From Oscillibacter sp. (lineage in GTDB: Bacteria; Bacillota; Clostridia; Oscillospirales; Oscillospiraceae), in the NCBI GenBank assembly GCA_022796315.1, contig JAAWIL010000024.1, positions 1-16,513 of the forward strand: a DNA stretch of 16,513 bases, read 5' to 3'. The notes under the pieces were generated by a model, which ran no database searches, was not told the DNA's origin, and saw only the letters and a list, made by a program, of their open reading frames with translations. Every line of letters starts with the position of its first letter. Within the stretch, counting starts at the first letter, position 1. This document shows, piece by piece, positions 1 to 8,302 of the stretch. A program made the translations under genes and the position numbers.

Positions 1-36
1 ACGGTGGACTTCATAGACAAAACACGGCACATGGAT

Positions 37-92
37 GTGCCGGCGGCCTCGCCCGCCTTGAAAATCGGATACCGATTTTCAAGTGTTTTGAC
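37..92 (+). repeat. 56-bp hairpin-bearing intergenic repeat, copy 1
   Basis: This stretch matches 5516-5572 with a few substitutions and one indel. The last 17 bases (76-92) are identical to 5556-5572. It holds an almost ideal hairpin: a 12-bp perfect stem at 57-68 and 72-83 with a 3-base loop. Just upstream, bases 25-42 form another palindrome (CGGCACAT, two bases, ATGTGCCG) whose 3' arm leads into the repeat. No reading frame is associated with it. It is probably a dispersed intergenic element; its role is unknown. Confidence 0.7.
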
Positions 93-112
93 TATATATC
101 GGAGGCTCCGCC

Positions 113-150
113 TTAAAAAACGCCGCCCGGCATGAAAACCGGGCGGCGTT
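113..150 (-). terminator. Rho-independent terminator of the giant gene
   Basis: Read on the minus strand, a perfect 12-bp GC-rich stem (139-150 with 119-130, 8-base loop) is followed by a run of six T. It lies about 130 bases beyond the stop codon of the 1588-aa gene and is oriented to end its transcript. Bases 151-282 hold no gene. They contain further short complementary segments (GTTTTGC with GCAAAAC, ATTCCTT with AAGGAAT) that would fold in the 3' untranslated region. Confidence 0.85.
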
Positions 151-282
151 CGCGCGCTGTCATCGAACCATCTCGCAAATATTCCTTTTGAACGGAAAGG
201 CCGGAAGGAATCTGTGCCATGTTTTGCGGTTTCCGCCGTAAACGGCAGCGAGCAAAACGGCTTCCATCCAATCATACCCGCC

Positions 283-3200
283 TCACTCCATCAGATCCCG
301 CATCCGCAGCAGCAGCTTCAAGTCGTTGTCCACGCACACGGAGGCTGGCAGGCTGGGCGCGTAGCGCAGGGCGCCGCCCTTGTCGGGAGCCAGGGGGAGA
401 ATCACCGCCTCCCCCAGCCGGGACAGCGTCAGATTCCGGGCGTACCGGGCCCGGTAGGCGTTCTCCAAGGCCAGCAGGATGTCCCGGCTGTTTTGCAGGC
501 ATACCTGGGAGAATCGGAACACCGCCTCCCGGGCGCATTCCTTGTAGAAGCGCGGGAAGGCATAGGGGAGAATCAAATTCACCGAGGGCGTCAGCCCCGG
601 AAGCGTCTTCTTCGCGCCGCTGACGGCATCGCCGCCAATGAAGGGATACATGGTGGATTCCACAAACCACGACCGCAGGTCCGGAACAAAGTACACGCTG
701 TCCACCTCCCGGCCCTTGGCGGCCATCAGGTCCCGGCCCCGGCCGGACAGCAGACCCACCAGCACCTGGCGGATGTCCAGCCCCTCCCGCCGGAACAGGG
801 GGTCCAGCACCTTGAGCCGGTTGCCGGAGTGGAGCAGATCGTCCACCAGCACCACCGGCCGCTGGAAGGAGCGGACGGTGCGGATCTGGCTCTCCAGGGG
901 CGCGTAGCCGGGAAAGGCCTCAATCCCGAAGGATTTCAGATCTGCGGCAAATACCTTGTCGGTGTGAATGGTCTTGGTGACCGTATTGGGCACCGCGTTG
1001 CCCCGCAGAATCTTGCCGAAGGGAACGCACATCAGCGGTCCCAGCACCCTGGGCTGGACGGGCTCCGCCGGAACACCGCCCAGCTCTGTGATCTTCCGCA
1101 CCAGCCGGTGGTAGATCACCTCCGCGTTGAGGGACAGCACCAGATTCCCCGGATAGAGGCCGCATACGGCCTGCTGGAACCGAAGATGGGCCATCCGCGC
1201 CGCAGGGAGCACATCGGAGGCCAGGGGCTCCTTCAGCGTGGTAATCACGTTTTGCAGCACCACCGCCGGGGCCCGCATATCCACCAGCAGCAGCCCCTCC
1301 TCTTCCGGTCCCGCCAGGACGAAGCCCTGCCGCTTCAGCAGCTCCACCGTCTCCGGCCGGGTGCTTCCCCCCCGCCAGACGGCATAGCTGCAATCCTCCT
1401 CCATGGCCCTGGAGAGGACCTCCGTCAGCAGCAGCTGCCCGATGTCATAGGTCCCCTCAGGAATCCGGATGGCATAGAGCCCCGTCAAAAGGCGGATGCG
1501 CCCGGCGGTCCGTACTCGGATCTCATTGGCCAGCTGCTCGCTGCCCAGGGCCTCGTAGAGCCCGGCGGAGTTTACGGTCCGCAGGGTCAGATAGCCCAGC
1601 ACCCTGGGCCGTCCGCTGATATCCCGCAGGATACAGAGCTCGTCCTGGGGCTCCGGCGGCGGCGCGGCGGGCAGGGCGCGGCGGAGCTCGTCCAGCAGCG
1701 CCGGACTCCGGGCCCCCTCAAAGGAGAAGTCCAGGTAGCTGGTCCGGATAATCTGCTTGTACTGGGGCTCCCGCAGGTAGAGGCTGTCCTGGAAGATGAA
1801 GTCCTGCACCGCCGGGTCAATGAGGTTGGAAATATCCCGGCCCAGGTCGATATTCTCCCGGATACGGGTAGAGCTGATGTCCTCCAGATGGGTGGGGAGC
1901 TGGAGCTGGATCACGTCCCCCTGAATCCGGGAGAGATCCGCGTCGATCTCCCGGCCCTCCGCGTCGCTGGAGCGGCGGAAGACAATGTGGTTCAGGAAAT
2001 GGACCGATCCCGGCGCCGGAGGGGCCTTGTAGGAGGAGGCTCCCGCCACCACGTCGGACCCCACGGTCAGATACAGCTCCCGGCCGGCGAAGATCTCCCG
2101 CAGGCGGTCCAGGTCCTCCGGCGAGGCTAGGTTCACCGGGATATTGTGGGGGAAGAGGTAGACGTCAAAGGCGTCCGCCACGGACATGCTGACGATCTGC
2201 CGCCGGATCAGAGAGGGCTGGGCCTTCTTGGACCAGGAGAACTCGTCCACCGCCAGATAGACCTCAAAACCCAGGTCCCGGATCGCCCGGACGATCCCCT
2301 TGTGGGACAGGGAGAAGGGATCGAAGGTGCCCGGGAAGAAGGCGGCCTTTTCCGGGGTCCGGAATTGGAAGGGGCCGGACTCGATGCCATGGCGCACCAG
2401 AAAGCGGTAGATGTGGCTGAGAGCGGCGGCGGTATAGAAGAAGGTCAGCTCCTCCTCCGGCTGCTCGCCGATGAGGAAGAGGATCTTCTTAGCCGTCAGG
2501 GTGAAGAGGAAGGTCCGGTCCTCCTCGCTCATGGCCTGGGAGGCAAAGAGCCCGCCCAGGATGTGAAGGGCCTCCTGCCGCACATCCTCCTGCCGCAGGG
2601 CCAGGCCCTTCAGCAGCTGCGCGGCCATTTCTCTCCGCCGGATGGGCCAGGTCCCTCCCGCCGCAGAAAACCGCTGGGGGTAGACCGCATAGTGCTCCAG
2701 CATGGTGCCCATGGTGGACAGGGCCGCAGCCGCCACGCCGGTATTGGGAGAGGCCAGCAGGGAGATCAGGTCCTCCAGCAGCTCATCCAGCTCCCTGGGC
2801 GGAAGCCACAGGGCAAACTGCCCCAGGCAGGCCGGGATGTACTGGGAGATCTCCGTCTGCCCGGACTCCAGGGCCTTGGACAGCTCCACGGCGATCTCGT
2901 TGCGCCGGTCCACCGTCAGCTGGGGCGCCACCTCCAGCAGCGCGGCGCCGGCCATGCGCCGCACCACCACGTGCTCGCTGACCTTCAAAAGGTTGGACAG
3001 ATGCGCCGCGATATGGAGAAGATTCGCCTGGGGGTTGTGGGCCGTCTGATTCAAAAGGTACTCCACACCCACGGCCTTCAGCACCCAGGGCGTGGCGGTT
3101 TTCAGGTTGTCCAGGAACACGCCGCTGACGGCCTCGGGACTGTCCAGCCGGGCCCAGAGGGAGGCTGTCTCCGGCAGGTCCAGCCGGTAGCCCAGCTTCG

Positions 3201-5049
3201 CCTTCAGGAACCGCAGGGCCGTACTCTCTCCGCAGTCCACCCGCTCCACGGCGCCGGCCACCCGCCGCCGGACCGGTTCCGGCAGTCCCGGCAGCACCCG
3301 GCGGAACAGCCGCATGGCCGCCGCCTTCTGGGGCGCCTCGCCCCGCTCCAGCCACCACACCGCAAACTCCGCCAGCACCGACAGGTCCGGCACGTGCTCC
3401 AGGGGGACATTCAGCACCGTATCCAGCAGGGCAAAGGCCGCCTCCGGGTCCACCGCTCTTGGGTCCCGGCAATGGCGGAAGAGGGTCTGGGCAAACCGGG
3501 GCGCGTCCGATGGGGCGCAGTGCTCCAGCAGGGCGTCCGCCGCCAGCTTCGCCTGGTAGCGGATGCGGCTGGTCTGCCGGGGCGTCAGCCGGGTGTCCGG
3601 CAGAATCAGCCGGGTGAGATACTCCTCCCACAGCTCAAAGGGCCGGACCTCCTGGGCCCTGGGCTCTACACCCGCCGGCAGCTCCTTGCGGTAGCCGGAG
3701 AGGAAGTCCGCCAGAATGCACCCCATCAGGTGAGCCGCCTGGCGGCGGATGCCGCCGTCCGCCGTCAGCAGCAGCTCGTAGAGAAACTCCAGGGTCTGCT
3801 CCTTCTGGGCGGTGCTCCAATAGGTGAAGTACTCCTCAAAGATCGACAGGTACGCCCGGATGCGGGCGGGGGTCTTCTCCCCTCTTGCCGCTTCCAGAAT
3901 CCCCACAAACAGCCGCTCCCGGCCCAGCCGGTGCATCAGACGGATGTTGTGGTCCACGGCGGTGTGCCGCAGGGCCCGGACCACCTCCTCCGGCGTCATC
4001 AGCGCCGTGTCCCGCCGCGGAACCGGCCCGGCGGCGGGCGCGGTCAGCTCGGTGTCCACGCCGAAGGAGATCAGATAGTCCTCAAAATCCTGGAGCTTGG
4101 TGTAGACGTACTGGTAGCGACGCCGCTTGGCGTCGTCCACGTTGTCCAGCTTGTTCAAAATCACGTCAAAGGCCTCCCGCAGGGAGAACAGCTGGGCCAC
4201 CTCCTGCCCCGCCGGGTCCCGGGACTGCTTCACCCGGAAATCTGCGTACACCAGCACCAGGGACTCCGCGGACAGGTTCTCAATCTCCAAGTCCCACACG
4301 GAGTGATTGGCGGCGATGAGGCCGATGGCGGGCAGACCCCGCCAGGAGAACCACTGGTCGGTATAGTAGTAGTGGAGGTAGGGCACCCGCTCTCCGGGGC
4401 GGCAGCCGAACTTGCCCAGGTCGTGGCCCGCCGCCGCGCCGGACATGAGCCCCAGGTCGATCCGGCCGCCTCCGGCCTTGAAGGCCCGGCCCACAGTCAT
4501 GGCCACGTGGTGAACCCCGGCGATGTGATCCAGGGTCCGGAAGGGGGTGATCTCCCTGCCCAGCCGCAGCAGCTCGTAGACATACTCCTCCCGCCAGCGC
4601 CCGAGGAACTGCCGGTACTCCCCGGCCGCTCCGCCGCCGGAGAGCTCCTCCTCCGTGCAGAAGGCAAAGTCCAGCCAGGGGTCGAAAGGCAGTGCCGCCC
4701 GCTCCTGGTCCAGCAGTGCCCGGAGGCTGTGGAGCACACACAGCGCCGCGTCCCGCTGGGCGTCGGTGTGCCCCCTGGCGGGCCGGGGATAGAGCAGGGA
4801 GACCGCCACCTGATAGGTATAATCCGGCCACCCCTCCTCCGGCTCCGGCGCCAGGGTCTCCAATGCCGGCCCCAGGCACTCCAGCACCCGGCGGCAGGCG
4901 ATCCGCTCCGTCACCGGCCACAGCGGGCGCAGCGCCTCCTCCCACCCGGCATTCTCCATCCGCCAGAAGAGATCGGCCCGGCTCATGGCCAGCTTCTGCA
5001 AAAATTTGAGGTCGTCAAAGAGCTCCTTGAGGGTCAGACGGTCATCCAT
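283..5049 (-). CDS. Giant multidomain protein: HD domain, helical repeats, NadD-like nucleotidyltransferase, GNAT-like and PRTase-like domains
   Basis: The product is 1588 aa. Residues about 165-300 carry HD-hydrolase metal ligands (H180, H209-D210, H249, D270). About 330-880 is leucine-rich and helical, resembling HEAT/armadillo repeats. About 900-1090 is an adenylyl/cytidylyltransferase domain, with GTFDPFSLSH at 907-916 (HxGH-type motif with the first His replaced by Ser) and ISSTRIR at 1058-1064. About 1130-1262 looks like a GNAT fold. About 1275-1530 resembles a type I phosphoribosyltransferase, with the PRPP-loop-like VVLVDDLLHSG around D1403-D1404. No signal peptide or membrane span is seen, so it is probably cytosolic. 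The start is ATG 5049, because GGAGG lies five bases before it; the upstream in-frame ATG (5061) overlaps that Shine-Dalgarno. The gene appears monocistronic and ends at a strong terminator. The domain mix suggests pyridine-nucleotide or other nucleotide metabolism, but the substrate is unknown. Domain calls were made by eye. Confidence 0.88.
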   Translation of the reverse strand: MDDRLTLKELFDDLKFLQKLAMSRADLFWRMENAGWEEALRPLWPVTERIACRRVLECLGPALETLAPEPEEGWPDYTYQVAVSLLYPRPARGHTDAQRDAALCVLHSLRALLDQERAALPFDPWLDFAFCTEEELSGGGAAGEYRQFLGRWREEYVYELLRLGREITPFRTLDHIAGVHHVAMTVGRAFKAGGGRIDLGLMSGAAAGHDLGKFGCRPGERVPYLHYYYTDQWFSWRGLPAIGLIAANHSVWDLEIENLSAESLVLVYADFRVKQSRDPAGQEVAQLFSLREAFDVILNKLDNVDDAKRRRYQYVYTKLQDFEDYLISFGVDTELTAPAAGPVPRRDTALMTPEEVVRALRHTAVDHNIRLMHRLGRERLFVGILEAARGEKTPARIRAYLSIFEEYFTYWSTAQKEQTLEFLYELLLTADGGIRRQAAHLMGCILADFLSGYRKELPAGVEPRAQEVRPFELWEEYLTRLILPDTRLTPRQTSRIRYQAKLAADALLEHCAPSDAPRFAQTLFRHCRDPRAVDPEAAFALLDTVLNVPLEHVPDLSVLAEFAVWWLERGEAPQKAAAMRLFRRVLPGLPEPVRRRVAGAVERVDCGESTALRFLKAKLGYRLDLPETASLWARLDSPEAVSGVFLDNLKTATPWVLKAVGVEYLLNQTAHNPQANLLHIAAHLSNLLKVSEHVVVRRMAGAALLEVAPQLTVDRRNEIAVELSKALESGQTEISQYIPACLGQFALWLPPRELDELLEDLISLLASPNTGVAAAALSTMGTMLEHYAVYPQRFSAAGGTWPIRRREMAAQLLKGLALRQEDVRQEALHILGGLFASQAMSEEDRTFLFTLTAKKILFLIGEQPEEELTFFYTAAALSHIYRFLVRHGIESGPFQFRTPEKAAFFPGTFDPFSLSHKGIVRAIRDLGFEVYLAVDEFSWSKKAQPSLIRRQIVSMSVADAFDVYLFPHNIPVNLASPEDLDRLREIFAGRELYLTVGSDVVAGASSYKAPPAPGSVHFLNHIVFRRSSDAEGREIDADLSRIQGDVIQLQLPTHLEDISSTRIRENIDLGRDISNLIDPAVQDFIFQDSLYLREPQYKQIIRTSYLDFSFEGARSPALLDELRRALPAAPPPEPQDELCILRDISGRPRVLGYLTLRTVNSAGLYEALGSEQLANEIRVRTAGRIRLLTGLYAIRIPEGTYDIGQLLLTEVLSRAMEEDCSYAVWRGGSTRPETVELLKRQGFVLAGPEEEGLLLVDMRAPAVVLQNVITTLKEPLASDVLPAARMAHLRFQQAVCGLYPGNLVLSLNAEVIYHRLVRKITELGGVPAEPVQPRVLGPLMCVPFGKILRGNAVPNTVTKTIHTDKVFAADLKSFGIEAFPGYAPLESQIRTVRSFQRPVVLVDDLLHSGNRLKVLDPLFRREGLDIRQVLVGLLSGRGRDLMAAKGREVDSVYFVPDLRSWFVESTMYPFIGGDAVSGAKKTLPGLTPSVNLILPYAFPRFYKECAREAVFRFSQVCLQNSRDILLALENAYRARYARNLTLSRLGEAVILPLAPDKGGALRYAPSLPASVCVDNDLKLLLRMRDLME

Positions 5050-5071
5050 GGGAACCTCCATTCCGGTTCTA

Positions 5072-5141
5072 AGAGCCTGTTTAATATCTCAACGTGTGCG
5101 TATTGGCGAGGGGATTTTTTGTCCTGCAAGGCAAAAAGCCG
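5072..5141 (+). repeat. 70-bp dispersed repeat, copy 1
   Basis: Aligned without gaps to 16422-16491, 63 of 70 bases agree. The shared start is AGAGCCTGTTTAATATCTC. The segment around 5113-5138 can fold by pairing a T-rich arm ending in G(T/C)C with a GGC-plus-A-run arm across a CTGCAA loop. It sits immediately upstream of the giant minus-strand gene. On the minus strand it holds TCGCCA, a 17-base spacer and TATTAA, a weak promoter-like pair. The rest of the gap, 5142-5207, shows nothing recognisable. Confidence 0.8.
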
Positions 5142-5207
5142 CCGCCAGGACATGTGCGGGGAGACCGGAAACAAGCTCTTGGCCTTATGATATCGTCAGC
5201 GGACGCG

Positions 5208-5444
5208 TTACAGAAGGGAGGAAGGTCTCCATCCATATCCGCACTGCCTGCATACATTGATTTTTCTTCCGGCGCCCAGCATTCCCCACAGGATCGTCCA
5301 GCCCCGGTCCGCAACCTCAATCTCCCGTCCGCCGCACTTCGGGCACACCACGTGCAATCCCTCCACCGAACAGCCGCAGCGGGGACAGGCGGTTCCTTCG
5401 GTGGAGAGAAGACTTCCGCACTGGGGGCAATTTGTCAGAGCCAT
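5208..5444 (-). CDS. Small double zinc-ribbon protein (78 aa)
   Basis: Four CxxC pairs are visible: C6/C9, C20/C23, C34/C37 and C65/C68. Most are CPxCG knuckles, so two zinc ribbons are likely, the first short (6-23) and the second (34-68) enclosing a hydrophobic stretch WTILWGML. There is no signal peptide. The start is ATG 5444, preceded by AAAGGAAGG about ten bases upstream. The gene stands alone between metK and the giant gene, with repeat-bearing gaps on both sides and no shared overlap. Such proteins may bind nucleic acid or act as metal-dependent adaptors, but nothing here identifies a partner. I recognise only the fold type, not a named family. Confidence 0.75.
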   Translation of the reverse strand: MALTNCPQCGSLLSTEGTACPRCGCSVEGLHVVCPKCGGREIEVADRGWTILWGMLGAGRKINVCRQCGYGWRPSSLL

Positions 5445-5515
5445 GAATACGCAGCCTTCCTTTCAACTCATGATGCCGTATCGTCAGCGCAGCTGAACGG
5501 TGCCACTGCAAAACA

Positions 5516-5572
5516 GTGCCGCGGGCATTGCCCGCCCTGAACATCGGGGTCCCGGTTTTCAAGTGTTTTGAC
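5516..5572 (+). repeat. Hairpin-bearing intergenic repeat, copy 2 (in the 5445-5762 gap)
   Basis: This is the second copy of the element at 37-92. It contains the palindrome GCGGGC-ATT-GCCCGC (5521-5535) and an imperfect hairpin ending in the conserved TTTTCAAGTGTTTTGAC. As in copy 1, the leading GTGCC is the 3' arm of an upstream hairpin, here CACTG-CAAAA-CAGTG, with a different sequence. The 318-base gap around it has no gene: it lies downstream of metK and upstream of the zinc-ribbon gene on the minus strand. Confidence 0.65.
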
Positions 5573-5683
5573 GGTATCAAACATCTATCTTGTGATATTA
5601 TACCTCATCTTCCATATAGAGGGAAGTCCCAAAGCGTCCCGGCCTCTCCCCTCACCCCTTGCGCAGGGCGGCGTGCATATACA

Positions 5684-5716
5684 GGAGCCGGCGCAGCTCC
5701 ACACTGCGCCGACTCC
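5684..5716 (-). terminator. Hairpin downstream of metK, possible terminator
   Basis: Complementary arms at 5684-5696 and 5704-5716 form a 13-bp stem with a single G-T pair and a 7-base loop, about 47 bases past the metK stop. On the minus strand the hairpin is followed by TGTATATGC rather than a T-run. It may therefore be a weak terminator or an RNA-stabilising structure rather than a classical Rho-independent terminator. Confidence 0.45.
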
Positions 5717-5762
5717 CGCAATCTCATTTTTCACGCCGCTCCCGCGGCAGGACGGGCAGCTC

Positions 5763-6947
<1,185 letters not shown>

Positions 6948-7003
6948 AGTGTGTTTCTTCCTTTCTAGTCTTTTCGGCAGAGCAGACGGAATCGGGGTGA
7001 AGG

Positions 7004-7038
7004 CAACAAAAATGCGTGCTTCGACGAAGAAACACGCA
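7004..7038 (-). terminator. Intrinsic terminator of the metK SAM-I riboswitch
   Basis: On the minus strand, arms at 7029-7038 and 7013-7022 form a 10-bp stem (TGCGTGTTTC with GAAGCACGCA, one G-T pair) with a 6-base loop, followed by TTTTTGTTG. It lies between the aptamer and the metK start. This is the standard expression platform of a SAM-I OFF switch: ligand binding would let this hairpin form and stop transcription. Confidence 0.9.
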
Positions 7039-7049
7039 GAAAACGCGCT

Positions 7050-7139
7050 CCTCATCTGTCGGTTACCGTCGGATTTGGCACCTTACATTGCAGGTTGCCG
7101 TGGTTTCATCGGGCCGTTCCCTCCGCCACTCTTGATAAG
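7050..7139 (-). promoter_or_regulatory. SAM-I (S-box) riboswitch aptamer
   Basis: The minus-strand leader of metK has the hallmark S-box features. P1 is CTTATC (7134-7139) paired with GATGAG (7051-7056). P1 is followed by AAGAGTGGCGGAGGGAAC, then the conserved GGCCCGATGAAACC (7102-7115) and GGCAACC, the P3-type segment with GGTGCCAAATCC, and the P4-type hairpin. The placement is canonical: promoter, aptamer, terminator, then metK. It is expected to bind S-adenosylmethionine and repress its own synthase. Confidence 0.96.
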
Positions 7140-7161
7140 GGCTCTATGAAATTATATACTT

Positions 7162-7189
7162 ATCATAGCACGCTTTTCCCGTTTGTCAA
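7162..7189 (-). promoter_or_regulatory. Sigma-A-type promoter of the metK leader
   Basis: On the minus strand a perfect -35 TTGACA (7184-7189), a 16-base spacer and -10 TATGAT (7162-7167) lie just upstream of the riboswitch. Transcription would begin near 7155, about 15 bases before P1. The spacing fits the start of an S-box leader. Confidence 0.85.
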
Positions 7190-7259
7190 GGGGGTGGAGA
7201 CAGTTTTTGATCCGCTGGGCGGATTTTCCGGCAAAAATTGTAAAACGGGAAAATTTTGG

Positions 7260-7288
7260 ATGACATTTTCCAGGAAATCGGGTATAAT
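7260..7288 (+). promoter_or_regulatory. Sigma-A-type promoter of the rhomboid-like gene
   Basis: The -35 ATGACA (7260-7265), a 17-base spacer and a perfect -10 TATAAT (7283-7288) precede the rhomboid-like gene. Only a short leader separates it from GGAGG at 7308-7312 and the TTG start at 7321. The promoter is divergent from that of metK and about 70 bases away. Confidence 0.85.
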
Positions 7289-7320
7289 GAGAGACATCAA
7301 ACTCTGTGGAGGTCCTTTGA

Positions 7321-8202
7321 TTGAAAAAACTCTCAAATGTGATTGACCGGTTCTGTTACCAGCACCCCCGGTTTGGCGTACCGAATCTCATGCAGTACAT
7401 CGTGATCGGCAATGTGCTGATCTATCTTCTCACGGTCTTCGGCGGCTACGAGTCCGTCAGCTTCCTGCGCTTCGACTGGAACGCCATTGCCCATGGGGAG
7501 CTGTGGCGCCTGGTGACGTTCCTCTTCTTCCCCGGCTACGGCAGCCTCCGGGACGCGATCTGGCTGTTCTTCTTCCTGTATCTCTACTACATGATCGGCA
7601 CCACCCTGGAGCGGGAGTGGGGCACCGCCAAGTTCAGCCTGTACTACCTGATGGGCGTAGTCCTCACCGTCCTCACCGGCGTGATCACGGGCGTGATCTT
7701 CCATGGGGCCCACATGGCCGGCGCGCAGTATGTAAACCTCTCCCTGTTCTTCGCCTTCGCCATGCTGTACCCGGACACCCGGTTTCTGCTGTTTTTCTTC
7801 CTTCCGGTGAAGGTCAAATGGCTGGCCTGGATCAACGCCGTCATCTTCCTTCTCGCCGTGGTCCAGAACCTGCTGGCGGGGGCCATCCTGGGGGCGCTGC
7901 TGCCAGTCATCGCCATTTTGAACTTCCTGATCTTCTTCTGGAGCCGGATTACCGATGAGATCTCCTACCGCCGCGGGCAATCCCGGCACCAGACCTCCCA
8001 CCAGACAATTCAGTTCAAATCCGCCGTCCGCCAGCAGCGGAAAAAGGAGGAGGCCCGGGGCTACCGCCACAAGTGTACCGTCTGCGGCCGCACCGACGCG
8101 GACCACCCGGAGCTGGAATTCCGCTACTGCTCCCGCTGCGCCGGGTACCACTGCTTCTGCCAGGACCACATCTTCAACCACACCCACTTCACGGAGTCCT
8201 GA
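7321..8202 (+). CDS. Rhomboid-fold membrane protein lacking protease residues, with Cys/His-rich C-terminal tail
   Basis: The product is 293 aa with about six hydrophobic spans between residues 25 and 207. Rhomboid-like landmarks are HGELWRLVTFLFFPG (58-72) and IGTTLEREWGTAKF (92-105). The GxSG catalytic motif expected in TM4 is absent (NLSLFF at 139-144), and the last span has no catalytic His, so it is probably a pseudoprotease or a Derlin-like helper. After a basic linker (217-250) the tail holds C252/C255, C270/C273, H277, C278, C280, H283, H287 and H289, probably one or two zinc sites on the cytosolic side. The start is TTG 7321, chosen because GGAGG lies eight bases upstream and no in-frame ATG precedes the conserved region. 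It is monocistronic, with its own promoter and terminator. Its substrate or partner is unknown. Confidence 0.9.
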   Translation: MKKLSNVIDRFCYQHPRFGVPNLMQYIVIGNVLIYLLTVFGGYESVSFLRFDWNAIAHGELWRLVTFLFFPGYGSLRDAIWLFFFLYLYYMIGTTLEREWGTAKFSLYYLMGVVLTVLTGVITGVIFHGAHMAGAQYVNLSLFFAFAMLYPDTRFLLFFFLPVKVKWLAWINAVIFLLAVVQNLLAGAILGALLPVIAILNFLIFFWSRITDEISYRRGQSRHQTSHQTIQFKSAVRQQRKKEEARGYRHKCTVCGRTDADHPELEFRYCSRCAGYHCFCQDHIFNHTHFTES

Positions 8203-8235
8203 GGGTTCCGGCAGGGTATGGCTCCATAAAAACAC

Positions 8236-8281
8236 ACAGGCAGGACAGACCCGCAGCGGGTCGTCCTGCCCTGTTCTTTTT
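8236..8281 (+). terminator. Rho-independent terminator after the rhomboid-like gene
   Basis: A long stem pairs GGCAGGAC (8239-8246) with GTCCTGCC (8263-8270), and continues inward through GACCCGC/GCGGGTC. Only one bulged base interrupts it. It is followed by CTGTTCTTTTT and lies about 35 bases beyond the stop codon. Confidence 0.9.
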
Positions 8282-8302
8282 GGGGGAACGGCAAACCGGA
8301 AG

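Noticed and set aside
5050..5061. Upstream ATG for the giant gene
   Set aside because: This ATG overlaps the GGAGG site used by the ATG at 5049 and has no Shine-Dalgarno of its own.
214..5190. Two very long plus-strand open frames opposite the giant gene (638 and 1014 codons)
   Set aside because: They are antisense to the 1588-aa gene, whose frame has real domain motifs. They are rich in Gln, His, Gly and Pro, as expected from reading GC-rich codons backwards, and show no recognisable domains.
6948..7055. N-terminal extension of MetK by 36 residues
   Set aside because: This part overlaps the riboswitch terminator and 5' leader; the conserved protein starts at 6947 with its own ribosome binding site.
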